NCBI RefSeq assembly: GCF_000144625.1
Contig: NC_014376.1
Coordinates: 434,001-498,000 of the forward strand
Direction: 5' to 3'
From: [Clostridium] saccharolyticum WM1
GTDB lineage: Bacteria; Bacillota; Clostridia; Lachnospirales; Lachnospiraceae
DNA: 64,000 bases
The notes beneath the pieces are model-generated. The model did no database searches. It was given only the letters and a program-made list of their open reading frames with translations, and was not told the origin of the DNA. Positions within the stretch are counted from its first letter, which is position 1. Every line of letters begins with the position of its first letter. Shown in pieces: positions 26,301 through 32,803 of the stretch. The translations under genes and the position numbers were made by a program.

Positions 26301-26674
26301 GGTATCATGTTGATGAAGACGGAAAGTTAAGTTATGACTGGTACCTGGAAGGGGAAAAGACCTGGTATAAGCTTAATAGGGAACCGGGAGATAAGTTTGG
26401 AGCTGCTTTGATCGGCTGGAATTACGAGTCAATGGATGATAAGAGGTATTTCTTTGCCCCGTCCACAACAGAGATGCTTACAGGCTGGCAGAAAATTGAT
26501 AACAAATGGTATTACTTCACCAAACAGAATGAGGCCCAGACTTATTACGGAAGTAACCGCTCCGGTTGGCACTATGATCCAACGAAACCCGGAAAACCAT
26601 ATGGTTCCATGTACCGGAATGAGATGACTCCAGATGGGTATCTGGTAGATGAAAATGGTGTTTGGGTCAATTAA
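20348..26674 (+). CDS. Giant secreted protein with Listeria-Bacteroides (InlB B-type) repeats and C-terminal wall-binding repeats
   Basis: A 2,108-residue exported protein. The signal peptide ends about residue 31 (AVGA). Residues 46-89 are short repeats ATPSEAVRPDNK. The middle holds many Flg_new/InlB B-type repeats, recognisable by GYTFTGWD, TTITAEYS and WYTDKTGGSKYPGSGN, ending VTVYAHWT. Five of these units (residues about 1049-1758) are nearly identical 142-residue blocks. A Pro-rich linker (KPTEPQPSKPE) precedes C-terminal choline-binding-type repeats (MLTGWQKIDNKWYYF, MYRNEMTPDGYLVDENG). In InlB the repeat is a small beta-grasp spacer or receptor-binding fold; an adhesin or stalk role is inferred. 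AGGAG lies 8 bp before the ATG. Confidence 0.85.
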   Translation: MRMKAKRIISLFLAVAIIATSIGYGPPAVGAQYMPYIELEEDASIATPSEAVRPDNKATSSEAVRPDNKATPSGAVRRDNKATPSGAVPSEEKEAPSEAEKKFVRVEPEEIPEYYNKTSQSGKYFWKFEDRYGNEQYRNYGFVQGEAEFPLWYESDSKGMVEVHSVSINLDEEFYDLAPYIYESIPPTDSNWSNLSFQVWNDTKTILKYGKKSHSFKNWDLSNYDIWMIEETETGETGYYFYGRIKNQSRNETGAEWYRADTDGNVLSKIRQFRMSLYSTFTQITVSYRNTYPNNPQPPDGKTYDEYFVDSKQNYNEQGAWESDQNNKVYTVKSNSYGGYTFLGWGDSTQYYGTSSHGNYIGFDAYSNPQKYEYYSYGGRFIRPGTSGTYNSFTDLSLSGLWIPNGYSYLIFVDKIDDVGSYGYSYKNGYQERVYALFQEDTIWMRHIVVRNAGEKLNLEYYSRNLSKDGYQFDGWIDDNGTKYGAADDFTFGPGENRLYPCWAPNSNTVTFKDWDGTVLSEQTVPSGSSAAAPEVLPREGYRFTGWDNAFDKITSSLVVTATYEKVFNITFHGNTGSIYGQPSYHAVLSGEKQLGTWSDWTSFESSVIKTGYTLTGWNTDPDGKGTAYTGYSIPSSDLELYAQWKQNLYTLFMYRNLDGTDTSYTTNTVGYGEPLGEVLYLAPQKGKKVVRWNTSANGAGEDIASATLMGEASIKAYAQWGYFDSKLLFDYEDFPSDGWTKELSFNSSLSGDKVGKLPQYPKTADVMKSFKKPGYYNVGWYEYDLTSVDSTAWWADKEEIPVFIKWVPKSVYVNAYLNRTPTDAMVFQNHGMDSYGQTMKNIPNATSYAPTGKVFAYWSTIRDGSGEHIDFTQPLSPYDDGNSNSIIIYAYAQYANQQSTITFKDADGTVLASPKVKYGDPIPYPAVIPPAGYQFKGWDKDLGAVSNVLADTVITAQYETEIYSLTLQSNGGTYKDSGDTVKIFDFPANMEADGSVNAAMNTAKGQLENQFHIFKGWYTLPVGGIKIDAIDRLAEDRTLYAQWDRAVSEVIYKDWDGTIIDCQEVAVGGNATPPVNPNRTGYTFTGWDKESTNIQADTTITAEYSKNSYKLTLDGNGGTLNGKDTREQQLAYGDSFDQILTEGGAEASQKYYTFAGWYTDKTRGSKYPGSGNTMPASNVTVYAHWTRTSNEVIYKDWDGTIIKRQDVAVGGNATPPSDPARPGYTFTGWDKPSTNIQADTTITAEYSKNSYKLTLDGNGGTLNGKDTREQQLAYGDSFDQILTEGGTEASQKYYTFAGWYTDKTGGSKYPGSGNTMPASNVTVYARWTRSSNEVVYKDWDGTIIDRQEVAIGGNATSPADPARPGYTFTGWDKPSTNIQADTTITAEYSKNSYKLTLDGNGGTLNGKDTREHQLVYGDSFDQILTEGGTEASQKYYTFAGWYTDKTGGSKYPGSGNTMPASNVTVYAHWTRTSNEVIYQDWDGTIIKRQEVAIGGNAAPPADPARPGYTFSGWDKPSTNIQTHTTITAQYSKNSYQLILDGNGGSLEGEDTREQTLFYGDSIDQILTDWAGKVRWKYYTFDGWYTEKAGGSKYPGSGNTMPASNVTVYAHWTRSSNEVIYKDWDGTIIKRQDVAIGRNAIPPTDPARPGYTFTGWDKESTNIQANTTITAQYSKNSYKLTLDGNGGSMEGSKGKEWTVTYKDSFDQILTDGKKEVSLPGYTFDGWYTSPTGGDKYTYSGNQMPASDITVYAHWKEKSYTVNFDPDHEKWKGGLIQRIYTFGTELGSLPAPEIYGWEFLGWWTGRNGTGERITENTKTGTQDLTYYGNWKILQCFIHFDKNLSAIEKNPEDKIVTYGEVVGDLPVINAEGYTFLGWHTDPTGGEKAIETTPAPLGETTYYAHWDIVQKPTEPKPTEPQPSKPESRGKEEIIAVPAPPSIDSKAKPNVPDTGGNFIVNPDNLYDVTYTKPDGTAARDEWVGDGMDWYHVDEDGKLSYDWYLEGEKTWYKLNREPGDKFGAALIGWNYESMDDKRYFFAPSTTEMLTGWQKIDNKWYYFTKQNEAQTYYGSNRSGWHYDPTKPGKPYGSMYRNEMTPDGYLVDENGVWVN
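20483..20614 (+). repeat. 36-bp in-frame tandem repeat (ATPSEAVRPDNK)
   Basis: Three full 36-bp units (20483, 20519, 20555) and a partial fourth (20591) encode ATPSEAVRPDNK variants just after the signal peptide. There are no spacers and the frame is kept, so this is a coding minisatellite, not a CRISPR array. Confidence 0.9.
23492..25621 (+). repeat. Five 426-bp tandem coding repeats
   Basis: Units start at 23492, 23918, 24344, 24770 and 25196, exactly 426 bp (142 codons) apart. The middle ones are nearly identical at DNA level; the fourth and fifth have diverged in their second halves. This indicates recent duplication or gene conversion and likely length variation between strains. Confidence 0.93.
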
Positions 26675-26686
26675 GCAGGAGGAAGA

Positions 26687-29600
26687 ATGAGAAAAAGATT
26701 AGTAAGGGGGCTGGCATACATCATGTGTGCCGCCCTGGCAATAACAGCAGTTCCGCCCTGGGCGGTATATGCAGAAAATGGACAAACCATTGAAAAAACG
26801 ATACATACAGCTACCCCCTCCGAGGCGGACCGGGATACAGGAGACAATGAGGCGGTAGAGGAAGAGAAAGAAACCAGCGGGGAACCGGAATCTGGTTTAG
26901 AAACAGAGGAAAGAGAGGAAGAGGACATAAGAGAAGCCACTCCTTCTGAAGCAGAAGAGCGACCAAAAGAACTTCCGGTAACAGTCCTCCCCGCTAAAAT
27001 GGCAGTAACGACTGGAGCTTCCAGTTCCCTGGGGGATATCTGGGATGCCTGGGCAGGAAAAACCAGCTTTGAATTTTTAAGCGGAAACCAGGGAGAGGGA
27101 ACGGAGGAAAAACCCTATCTCATCAAAAACCGGGAACAGCTCATGGGTCTTTCGGAGCTGACCGCCATGGGAATGATGGTCCCGGATGCCGAGGGAGCGA
27201 AATATGCCGGAGATTATTCCGGATGCTATTTTGCCCTTGGAGGAAACATTGATTTACAGGGAGTGGACTGGATACCCATTGGCTTTTACCGGGATTCCTC
27301 AGAAAACTCCAGTGCGGTCCCTTATCCCTTTAGCGGTGAGTTTGATGGAAAAGGCTATACCATCAAGAACTTAAAGCTTACCTCCTTTGCCAGCTATAAC
27401 AATGTCGGGCTGTTCGGAGCAGTCAAGGATGCAAGAATCCATGACTTTACTATCATACCGGACAGTAGCGAGATTAAAGGAAAAGATAGGACCGGAGCTG
27501 TGGCCGGATATGCAGAGGATTCCCAGATCCGGAACGTGACCGTGAAAAATGCCTATATTCGTTCCTCTGGCATTGCCGGGGGAATCGCAGGAGAGATCAG
27601 CGGTACTGTTATTGAAAATGTTACCTGTGAAAAGGTGATGATTGATGCCACAGGCGGGACAGATGTGATTTATGCCGGAGGAATTGCCGGGATTGCATCG
27701 AATTCTTATATCGTAGACTCAAATGTTTCTACCGGGGACGGTACCACGGCCAGGATCCAGGGAACAGGCTACATTGGTGGGATCGTTGGATACCAGAACG
27801 CAGCTTATATTTACAATACCCGTGTCAGCGGAACCATCGGCGGCTATCATTCAACGGCCATCGGAGGAATTACCGGAAGATATGCTGCCGGAAAGATAAA
27901 AGTGGCACGGTTTGAGGGGACTATCGGAAACTCCCAGCTTGGGTCCTTGGCAAGAGAGGGGACCTTCATTGGAACCAGACAGGGAGCTGCAACAAACTTT
28001 AATTACGTAGAAGATGTGGCCTATCTGTTTGCTGATTCCGAGAGCAAGATCAGCGCCAATGTATGCGGATCAGAGATCAGTGATGATAATGATTACACCT
28101 ATGCTGCCCATGTAGGATACTGGCATACGGGAGACCTGTACTACACCCTGGTGCAGGGCGGAGCAAAAAAGACCATCTCAGATCGGTACTTCTACGAGGA
28201 ATTAGAGAACGGCATCTTGACCGTCACTGACAAAGAAAGCGGGGATTATACCCTGGATCATTTTGCCCCCAATTCCCTGGGCCGACCCGTGAGAGGATAT
28301 TTGTTAAACGTAAACCAGATCGACACGGTGGCAAATGGCCAGAGCTATTATGATATCGCAACTCTGGAGGTAAGGGGAAACTCCCAGTACTCCAGGCCCC
28401 TTGATAAAGAACACCGGGGAGCTATTGCAGCCGGGACAACGGTCAGCGTGGCAACGGCCCCGAAAAATACGGATACAGAAAAGTTCCAGATGGAAGGAAC
28501 ACCAATCTATACCAACGGAAAAGGGGTAAAGAAAAGTACCACTTATTCAGACGGGAGCCATGCCTACACCTTTACCATGCCGCAGGAAGATATAACCGTA
28601 TCAGCGGTCTATAAAAAGGTGGCTGTATCCATCAAGGTAGAGCCGGAAAACTATACCTTTGCAGTAACACAGACCAGAAACGGAGACCGGAAAAATCCGG
28701 TAAAGATTAAGGAGATTCGGGACAAAGAAGGGAAGCTCCTTGCACGTTTTATTAACGGGGTGTTAGAGCAGGGAACCGAAGTACAGCCGGTGAACATTAA
28801 AGCTACCATTGATGCCAATAATGATGTGGTCGATGGCCGGGTGAAATGGAGTATTGATGATCCCCAGCTTATCAGCCTGGCAAAAAACGATGATGAGGGA
28901 ACTGATGGCTATTCTGCCAAATCTGCCAGTCTTTCCGTAAATCTTTCCTCCTCCTTTTTTACAAGCATTATTGAGGAGGCAGAGAGAATCCAGGTAGAAG
29001 GGAATTACCAGTATAAGATCCCCAATACGATTTATGGAGCTGGCCATCAGAACGGCGGCATTGCGGTCCTTACAGCACAAACCAGGCCCTCCGCTTCCTT
29101 TGAAGGTAAGCCCTGTACGGCAAACAGCCGGATCAATGTTACATTCCAGATCCTGGATAATACCTTAGTAGCAACGGAGGGAGCCGCCCTTGATAAACGA
29201 GCTCTTACCTATACCGTAACAAGAACCTTAACCGGGGACCGTTCTAATCCGCAAGAAACGGTTATTGTAACGGCTCCTCAGTCATTAACCGCAACTTTTA
29301 CACCGGACTTTTTCTCCAGAGATGAAGTGACCTGGACAAGTTCGGACACGGCGGTGATCTCAGTATCTCAGGATAACCAAGCTTACCGAGAGGCATCAGT
29401 TTCAGCTTTAAAGGATTCCGCTTGGATCAGGAATATCATGGCAACGGATAACGGAATCCGGGAGAACGATAAGTACGCTAAGATATCCGGGGCAGGAAGC
29501 CGGAAAGTGACTGTTACCGTAAACGGCAGGGATAAGCTGGGAAATCAGGCAGCGGCGGTCTGCCAGGTAACGGTGAATTTCGTAACCGATGACCGGACCA

Positions 29601-30928
29601 GAATCGTTCCGGAAGGAATTACCTTAGATCAGACAGCAATTTCCTATAACCTTGGCTATCAGATGACAGGAGATATTCAGTCTCAGGTGGTGATGAAAAC
29701 CGGATTTGAGACAAAGAAGCTTTCGGCAGCTGTTCTTCCGGATGTGGAAGAAACAGAGGAACATAAGCCATATGATCAGACCGTTACATGGAACTCTTCC
29801 GATCCGGAAGCGGTAACGGTGGATCCGGAAGGAAATGTTACCCCGGTTGACGGAGCAGACTGGATAAAGGAAGCTCTTGCAAAGGCACCTTACCGGGCAG
29901 AAAAGAACGTGGAGATCACAGCCGTCACAAAGGACGGCCAGAAAGCCGCTTCCTGTATGGTATCCTTAACCTTCCAGGCAGAATGCATTGAGGCGGACCG
30001 GGAAAGTGAAAGTTTTAACCTAGTGCTTACAAAAACCGGGAGACGAAGCAATCCGGTTCTTACCTGGACTGGGCTTGAAAGTAAGAAATTCAGTGCTTCC
30101 GTTTACGCCCGGTGGAGTGGGGCGGACTCTTCCGGAAGCCAGGGTAAAAAGAGTGTTACATGGCGATCCTCTGATGCGGGGATTCTCACAGCAGACAATG
30201 GGAATGTGACTCCGGTGGTCTTAAATGAGAAACAGGAGGTCATGGCCAGCTGGATCAAGGAGGCTATGGCGAGGTCCCCGTATACCGGAACCGTGACGGC
30301 CACAATTTATGCGGCCACAGGTGACGGAAAGCAATCGGATCCGATTACTGTAACCCTTAATTTTAAAGTGATAGATAACACGACCTCCAGCAATTCTTCG
30401 GGAGGAGGAGGCGGTGGCGGTTCTTCAGGCGGCGGAGGCGGCGTTGGGCGGTCTGTGGGAGTGACAACCGCAGGAAGCACCCAGGGACCGGCAGCTTCAA
30501 CTGAAGCCGTGACGGGAACCTGGACGCAGACGGCAAATGGGAAATGGATCTTTGCATCAAACCGGACGTACACCAATGAATGGGCATATATCAGTAACCC
30601 ATATGCAACGGGAAGTCAGGAAAAAGCTTCCTGGTTCCTATTTAATAAGGACGGCTTCATGATGACCGGCTGGCACACGGATGCAGAGGGGAACACGTAT
30701 TATTTAAAAGCTGCCTCCGATGGAACCCAGGGACAGATGCTTACCGGCTGGCAGTACTTACCCGGTGAAGTGGGGGATGCTGCAGAGGGAGCCTGGTATT
30801 ATTTTAATCTGGTTTCTGATGGAACAAGAGGAAAGTTGATGACCGGTACGGTCATTGATGGAAAGTATGAAGTGAATGAGAAAGGCCAGTGGGTACAGGG
30901 CGGGAAAGTGGTTACTGCATTGCAGTAG
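26687..30928 (+). CDS. Giant secreted protein with GLUG motifs, Big-like repeats and C-terminal wall-binding repeats
   Basis: A 1,413-residue exported protein 12 bp after the previous gene, behind AGGAGGA. The signal peptide ends VYA (residue 29). An acidic segment with two ATPSEA motifs follows. Residues about 120-440 form a GLUG-type beta-helix (GTEEKPYLIKNREQL, FDGKGYTIKNLKL, NVGLFGAV, GGIAGEISGTVIENV). Then come four Big-like units near residues 657, 840, 985 and 1107, three carrying GDR/GRRSNP-type motifs, a Gly/Ser linker (about 1238-1250), and choline-binding-type repeats to the end (GFMMTGWHTDAEG, MLTGWQYLPGE, GAWYYFN). Similar clostridial proteins are surface adhesins or polysaccharide binders; no enzyme domain is visible. 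Confidence 0.83.
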   Translation: MRKRLVRGLAYIMCAALAITAVPPWAVYAENGQTIEKTIHTATPSEADRDTGDNEAVEEEKETSGEPESGLETEEREEEDIREATPSEAEERPKELPVTVLPAKMAVTTGASSSLGDIWDAWAGKTSFEFLSGNQGEGTEEKPYLIKNREQLMGLSELTAMGMMVPDAEGAKYAGDYSGCYFALGGNIDLQGVDWIPIGFYRDSSENSSAVPYPFSGEFDGKGYTIKNLKLTSFASYNNVGLFGAVKDARIHDFTIIPDSSEIKGKDRTGAVAGYAEDSQIRNVTVKNAYIRSSGIAGGIAGEISGTVIENVTCEKVMIDATGGTDVIYAGGIAGIASNSYIVDSNVSTGDGTTARIQGTGYIGGIVGYQNAAYIYNTRVSGTIGGYHSTAIGGITGRYAAGKIKVARFEGTIGNSQLGSLAREGTFIGTRQGAATNFNYVEDVAYLFADSESKISANVCGSEISDDNDYTYAAHVGYWHTGDLYYTLVQGGAKKTISDRYFYEELENGILTVTDKESGDYTLDHFAPNSLGRPVRGYLLNVNQIDTVANGQSYYDIATLEVRGNSQYSRPLDKEHRGAIAAGTTVSVATAPKNTDTEKFQMEGTPIYTNGKGVKKSTTYSDGSHAYTFTMPQEDITVSAVYKKVAVSIKVEPENYTFAVTQTRNGDRKNPVKIKEIRDKEGKLLARFINGVLEQGTEVQPVNIKATIDANNDVVDGRVKWSIDDPQLISLAKNDDEGTDGYSAKSASLSVNLSSSFFTSIIEEAERIQVEGNYQYKIPNTIYGAGHQNGGIAVLTAQTRPSASFEGKPCTANSRINVTFQILDNTLVATEGAALDKRALTYTVTRTLTGDRSNPQETVIVTAPQSLTATFTPDFFSRDEVTWTSSDTAVISVSQDNQAYREASVSALKDSAWIRNIMATDNGIRENDKYAKISGAGSRKVTVTVNGRDKLGNQAAAVCQVTVNFVTDDRTRIVPEGITLDQTAISYNLGYQMTGDIQSQVVMKTGFETKKLSAAVLPDVEETEEHKPYDQTVTWNSSDPEAVTVDPEGNVTPVDGADWIKEALAKAPYRAEKNVEITAVTKDGQKAASCMVSLTFQAECIEADRESESFNLVLTKTGRRSNPVLTWTGLESKKFSASVYARWSGADSSGSQGKKSVTWRSSDAGILTADNGNVTPVVLNEKQEVMASWIKEAMARSPYTGTVTATIYAATGDGKQSDPITVTLNFKVIDNTTSSNSSGGGGGGGSSGGGGGVGRSVGVTTAGSTQGPAASTEAVTGTWTQTANGKWIFASNRTYTNEWAYISNPYATGSQEKASWFLFNKDGFMMTGWHTDAEGNTYYLKAASDGTQGQMLTGWQYLPGEVGDAAEGAWYYFNLVSDGTRGKLMTGTVIDGKYEVNEKGQWVQGGKVVTALQ

Positions 30929-31005
30929 CCACCCGTGTGGCCAATATCACAGCACCTTGATAACTGAATATGAACCGATAGAAAAAATATGTGATGAATG
31001 AAATA

Positions 31006-31032
31006 AAAGAGATTCTTATTCAGAATCTCTTT
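31006..31032 (-). terminator. Terminator of the ribbon-helix-helix gene, possibly bidirectional
   Basis: AAAGAGATTCT and AGAATCTCTTT form an 11-bp stem with a five-base loop. The A-rich left side gives the minus strand a T-rich tail, and TTGCATTTTTT on the right serves the plus strand, so it can also stop the convergent large-protein transcript. It overlaps the end of the minus-strand gene. Confidence 0.8.
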
Positions 31033-31204
31033 GCATTTTTTCTTCCATTGCAGCAATGATAAAACCTCTCATACTCATGCCTCTTGATTCAGAAAAAGAT
31101 TTGTATTTTTCATACTCTGCTTTTTTGAGGTCAAGAGGAACACGCTTCAACTTTTCCTTGGCATATTTAATTGTTGCTTTAATTTGACTTTCAGACGCAG
31201 ACAT
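31016..31204 (-). CDS. Small ribbon-helix-helix-type DNA-binding protein
   Basis: A 62-residue basic protein on the minus strand with PLDLKKAEYEKYKSFSESRG followed by SMRGFIIAAMEEKMQ, the strand-helix-helix pattern of Arc/MetJ-like proteins found in clostridial mobile elements and toxin-antitoxin loci. On its strand AGAGGTGA precedes the ATG. It is the only minus-strand gene in the surface island and diverges from two small genes, so it may repress them; no toxin partner is recognised. Confidence 0.7.
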   Translation of the reverse strand: MSASESQIKATIKYAKEKLKRVPLDLKKAEYEKYKSFSESRGMSMRGFIIAAMEEKMQRDSE

Positions 31205-31312
31205 ATAATCACCTCTGATCAGATTATATCACATAATTATAAACGTACGTATATATTATAGTTATATTATAAAAATTATTATTTCCCGGCGTACAGGGAG
31301 GAAGGTGGATTT

Positions 31313-31486
31313 ATGAAAATTGGAGATAGAGTTGTCATGAATGATAATTACAGAGTATCTGAAGGTAACAAGGGAAAGGTCTTTGTAGTTCGCAGTGAGC
31401 CATGGGATCTGTGCGGTACAGAGTGCGTGTTGTTGGAAGAATATCGGGGTGGCTATGCAGTAGATGGACTTACCCTTGTAGAATAG
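31313..31486 (+). CDS. Small hypothetical protein (KOW/SH3-like)
   Basis: A 57-residue frame behind GGGAGGAAGG, beginning MKIGDRVVMNDNYRVSEGNKG and ending GGYAVDGLTLVE. The GDRV...GNKGKVFVV pattern resembles short beta-barrel cargo proteins of conjugative elements (DUF4314-like), but the match is loose. Confidence 0.6.
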   Translation: MKIGDRVVMNDNYRVSEGNKGKVFVVRSEPWDLCGTECVLLEEYRGGYAVDGLTLVE

Positions 31487-31576
31487 TATTCATTAATAGA
31501 ATTATAAAGAAAGAATGGAATGAGCATTGTTTAATTCCAGGCTAAGAATAAACACAATTTGAGAAGGGGAGATAAG

Positions 31577-31759
31577 ATGAAACTTATAATGAGAGAAAAG
31601 AGCAGAGATATACCGGTTATGGTGATTTCAGAAAGTAAAGAGAGGTACGGTGTTGTCATAGGCACAAGTAATGATATTGTTGGGATACTGTTAAATACAG
31701 GAGAATACATAGATGCTCCAGCGACTGCGGTTAGAAGAATCCGCAAGTTAAAAAAGTGA
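31577..31759 (+). CDS. Small hypothetical protein
   Basis: A 60-residue basic protein, MKLIMREKSRDIPVMVISES through AVRRIRKLKK. AGGGGAG lies 9 nt before the ATG at 31577; an upstream in-frame ATG at 31559 overlaps no site. No family recognised. It may be expressed with the 57-residue gene 90 bp upstream. Confidence 0.55.
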   Translation: MKLIMREKSRDIPVMVISESKERYGVVIGTSNDIVGILLNTGEYIDAPATAVRRIRKLKK

Positions 31760-31813
31760 GATTTTAATAGTCTTAAATAGATGATAGCATATATTAGGGC
31801 ATTTCCCAGCGCC

Positions 31814-31842
31814 TTGATAAGTGGATTAATATATGTTATCAT
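31814..31842 (+). promoter_or_regulatory. Promoter of the transglutaminase-like gene
   Basis: TTGATA (31814-31819), 17-bp spacer, TATCAT (31837-31842) with an upstream TG extension. The start codon follows 27 nt later. Confidence 0.65.
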
Positions 31843-31868
31843 CATAGTAAGTGATAGGAGGGCGATGT

Positions 31869-32702
31869 ATGAAAAAGAATTTATTAGTGGCAGCGATGTC
31901 AGCTATGTTATTGATTGGAACAGCAATAACATCCTTTGCGGATACGTATGATCCGCAATATCCATTAAAAGGCTATATTGAACCATGGCTTATAAATAGC
32001 CCAGTGACTGGAGAAACAGCTTGGAAGAGTGATCCAAATAACTTTATTTATTTGTCTAATAATCATAGACAATATGCATTTGATCTTGCAGTTAAAAACA
32101 GAGATCCACTTTCCCTAAATTATTTCAGAGGAGAAGAGTTGGCTTCTATTGCAGAGTTAGCCAATTATCAAACTACTGGTTTAAGTCCAGATCAGGGGAA
32201 TGTTGATCGTCTGGCAACAGAGGTGCGAAACTTTTTAAACAGCTTTGATTGGAGAAATGCTTCAGATTATGAGAAAGCAGTTCAGATTGCAAAGAGAATT
32301 ACGAAAGCAGATTATCTGGATCAGGAAGGAACACAGTATCCCTATAGTTGCTTGGTGGAAGGAAAGGCTAACTGCAATGGCTATACTTGGGCAGCGAATT
32401 TACTGGCAGCTTGTGTTGGGTTACCTAATGATAGTCTTGGCTCTGTAAGCCACGCTTACCCAGTGTTTTTAGTAGATGGTGTATGGTTGTCTTATGAACC
32501 AACAAGTAAGGATAATTACTTTAATATTGCAGAGGTTTATACCCCTGTATATTATCTGGCAGGAGAACCTCATTTAACTCCGTTAGGAGAATACTGTAAA
32601 GTAACTGGCTATCAAATTCCAGAGAGTGTAGAAGGAAAGTTCCCCAACATTTCCTATGGTATTATTTATGGAAAACAAGCACCATTTATAAAGTTTAATT
32701 AA
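31869..32702 (+). CDS. Secreted transglutaminase-like protein
   Basis: A 277-residue exported protein. The signal peptide (residues 1-24) ends TSFA. The core has the transglutaminase-like pattern: Cys169 in KANCNGYTWAANLL, His195 in SHAYPVFLVDGVW, and an acidic third residue at SYEPTS, where Glu210 stands in place of the usual Asp. Such domains are cysteine peptidases or cross-linking enzymes on peptides and glycoproteins. AGGAGG precedes the ATG at 31869. It has its own promoter and terminator and lies 100 bp before the giant SpaA protein, so it may act on that protein or the wall; this is inference. Confidence 0.75.
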   Translation: MKKNLLVAAMSAMLLIGTAITSFADTYDPQYPLKGYIEPWLINSPVTGETAWKSDPNNFIYLSNNHRQYAFDLAVKNRDPLSLNYFRGEELASIAELANYQTTGLSPDQGNVDRLATEVRNFLNSFDWRNASDYEKAVQIAKRITKADYLDQEGTQYPYSCLVEGKANCNGYTWAANLLAACVGLPNDSLGSVSHAYPVFLVDGVWLSYEPTSKDNYFNIAEVYTPVYYLAGEPHLTPLGEYCKVTGYQIPESVEGKFPNISYGIIYGKQAPFIKFN

Positions 32703-32726
32703 ATATTGAATCTTACATCATAAAGA

Positions 32727-32762
32727 AAAGCTATCGGTTAAATATAATCGGTAGCTTTTTTG
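32727..32762 (+). terminator. Intrinsic terminator after the transglutaminase-like gene
   Basis: AAAGCTATCG pairs with CGGTAGCTTT (one wobble), followed by a T-run. Confidence 0.85.
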
Positions 32763-32803
32763 TATTCAAAATCAAGTGTAATAGATAGAAATAAGGAGAA
32801 TCA

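Noticed and set aside
30928..30945. GCCAC/GTGGC hairpin after the 1,413-residue gene as its terminator
   Set aside because: The stem is short and no T-run follows; the hairpin at 31006-31032 is a better candidate.
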